From the NCBI RefSeq assembly GCF_001618145.1, contig NZ_LQNF01000029.1:1-64000 (forward strand): a stretch of 64,000 nt of DNA, written 5' to 3'. Within the stretch, counting starts at the first letter, position 1. Each line of letters opens with the position of its first letter. Position numbers and translations under genes: made by a program. This stretch comes from Oceanobacillus damuensis (GTDB taxonomy: Bacteria > Bacillota > Bacilli > Bacillales > Amphibacillaceae). This document shows, in pieces, positions 63,549 through 64,000 of the stretch. The notes below the pieces were generated by a model. That model was not told where the DNA came from and ran no database searches. It was given only the letters and a program-made list of their open reading frames with translations.

Positions 63549-64000
63549 ATGAATCAGCTAGATGATTTTTTTTACATTGAAATATCCGATGATCAAATGT
63601 CTGCTAAACTGCACGATAAGGAGACAGAGGAGGATCAGGAGATAATAATGGATGAATCTGCAATCAGAAGCTTTCTTGATGCCCATCATATTATATATGG
63701 AATTGAGCAGGAGACGATTAATCTGCTTCTATCTGACTCTAAACGGGCATTTCCACTAGTCATCGCAACAGGTCTATCGGTAATCGATGGGGAAGATGGA
63801 AAAATTCAATATGAACTCAATTTAGACACAAAAGTGGAGAGGACATCAGGCTGGAACTTCCGAGATGTCATGCGGATACCGAGTGTAGTTAAAGGGCAAA
63901 AATTGGCTACCATTATTAATCCGACACAAGGGGTGGAAGGCATTAATGTAAGCGGTAATCCGGTACCACCTAAACCTGGAAGGCCAGTAACGTTAATTCC
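63549..64000 (+). CDS. FapA/DUF342-type protein (5' part, cut by window end)
   Basis: At least 150 codons open from the ATG at 63549 (site AAGGGGAA) to the window end without a stop. It begins MNQLDDFFYIEISDDQMSAK. Blocks LSVIDGEDGKIQYEL, VVKGQKLATIINPTQGVEG and INVSGNPVPPKPGRPVTL match the FapA/DUF342 family, beta-helical proteins with a proposed polymer or signalling role. B. subtilis has swrB at this place. The 3' end is not visible. Confidence 0.85.
   Translation, partial: MNQLDDFFYIEISDDQMSAKLHDKETEEDQEIIMDESAIRSFLDAHHIIYGIEQETINLLLSDSKRAFPLVIATGLSVIDGEDGKIQYELNLDTKVERTSGWNFRDVMRIPSVVKGQKLATIINPTQGVEGINVSGNPVPPKPGRPVTLI

Overview
This window is a low-GC Gram-positive chromosome segment of the Bacillaceae. 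Gene content and order closely follow the Bacillus subtilis rpmB-to-sigD block. Short spacers, AT-rich promoters, many TTG/GTG starts and two kinds of GC-rich dispersed intergenic repeat suggest an Oceanobacillus/Virgibacillus-like genus; this is a judgement from gene order and repeat style, not from a search.

Layout. 1-585: remnants of two repeat families, here called R1 and R2. 586-774: rpmB (minus strand). 1182-3234: asp23-like yloU and fakA. 3483-4754: a purine-type NCS2 permease (minus) with its own terminator. 4966-8573: serine dehydratase sdaAB-sdaAA, then recG. 8581-12586: the FapR-controlled lipid operon fapR-plsX-fabD-fabG, a tandem pair of R1 repeats, then acpP. 12666-17375: rnc, a small yfkK-like gene on the minus strand, and smc. 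17390-23156: ftsY, ylxM, ffh, rpsP, khpA, ylqD, rimM, trmD and rplS (protein targeting and ribosome maturation). 23247-23760: an R2 repeat. 23895-28267: lepB, rbgA, rnhB and the ylqG-ylqH pair, which resembles FliK and the C-terminus of FlhB. 28371-33677: sucC, sucD, dprA, topA. 33784-34104: a small unknown gene where trmFO usually sits. 34406-38110: xerC-hslV-hslU-codY behind three tandem promoter-like sequences. 38192-38735: the best R2 repeat. 39095-63505: one long uninterrupted fla/che operon from flgB to sigD. It encodes rod, basal body, export gate, C-ring, hook, and the regulators FlhF, FlhG, CheY, CheB, CheW, CheC, CheD and SigD. The window ends inside a FapA/DUF342-type gene.

How the genes work together. 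FakA, FapR, PlsX, FabD, FabG and AcpP handle fatty-acid activation, synthesis and its feedback control. FtsY, YlxM and Ffh deliver membrane proteins. RpsP, RimM, TrmD, RplS and RbgA support ribosome assembly. CodY and HslUV link nutrient state to the motility operon that follows. The flagellar block builds a peritrichous-type motor with FliM/FliY switch proteins and a CheC/CheD adaptation branch.

The window is mostly well-known core genome; I see no defence system, prophage, CRISPR array or biosynthetic cluster. The less ordinary signals are: (1) two structured repeat families with compensatory changes between copies, one placed inside the fatty-acid operon; (2) cheA absent from its usual slot between cheB and cheW; (3) trmFO absent between topA and xerC; (4) a possible hairpin-bridged Shine-Dalgarno site for swrD; (5) structured leaders before rnc, ylqD and rplS; and (6) a 15-codon reading frame with an ideal ribosome site before the flagellar operon.
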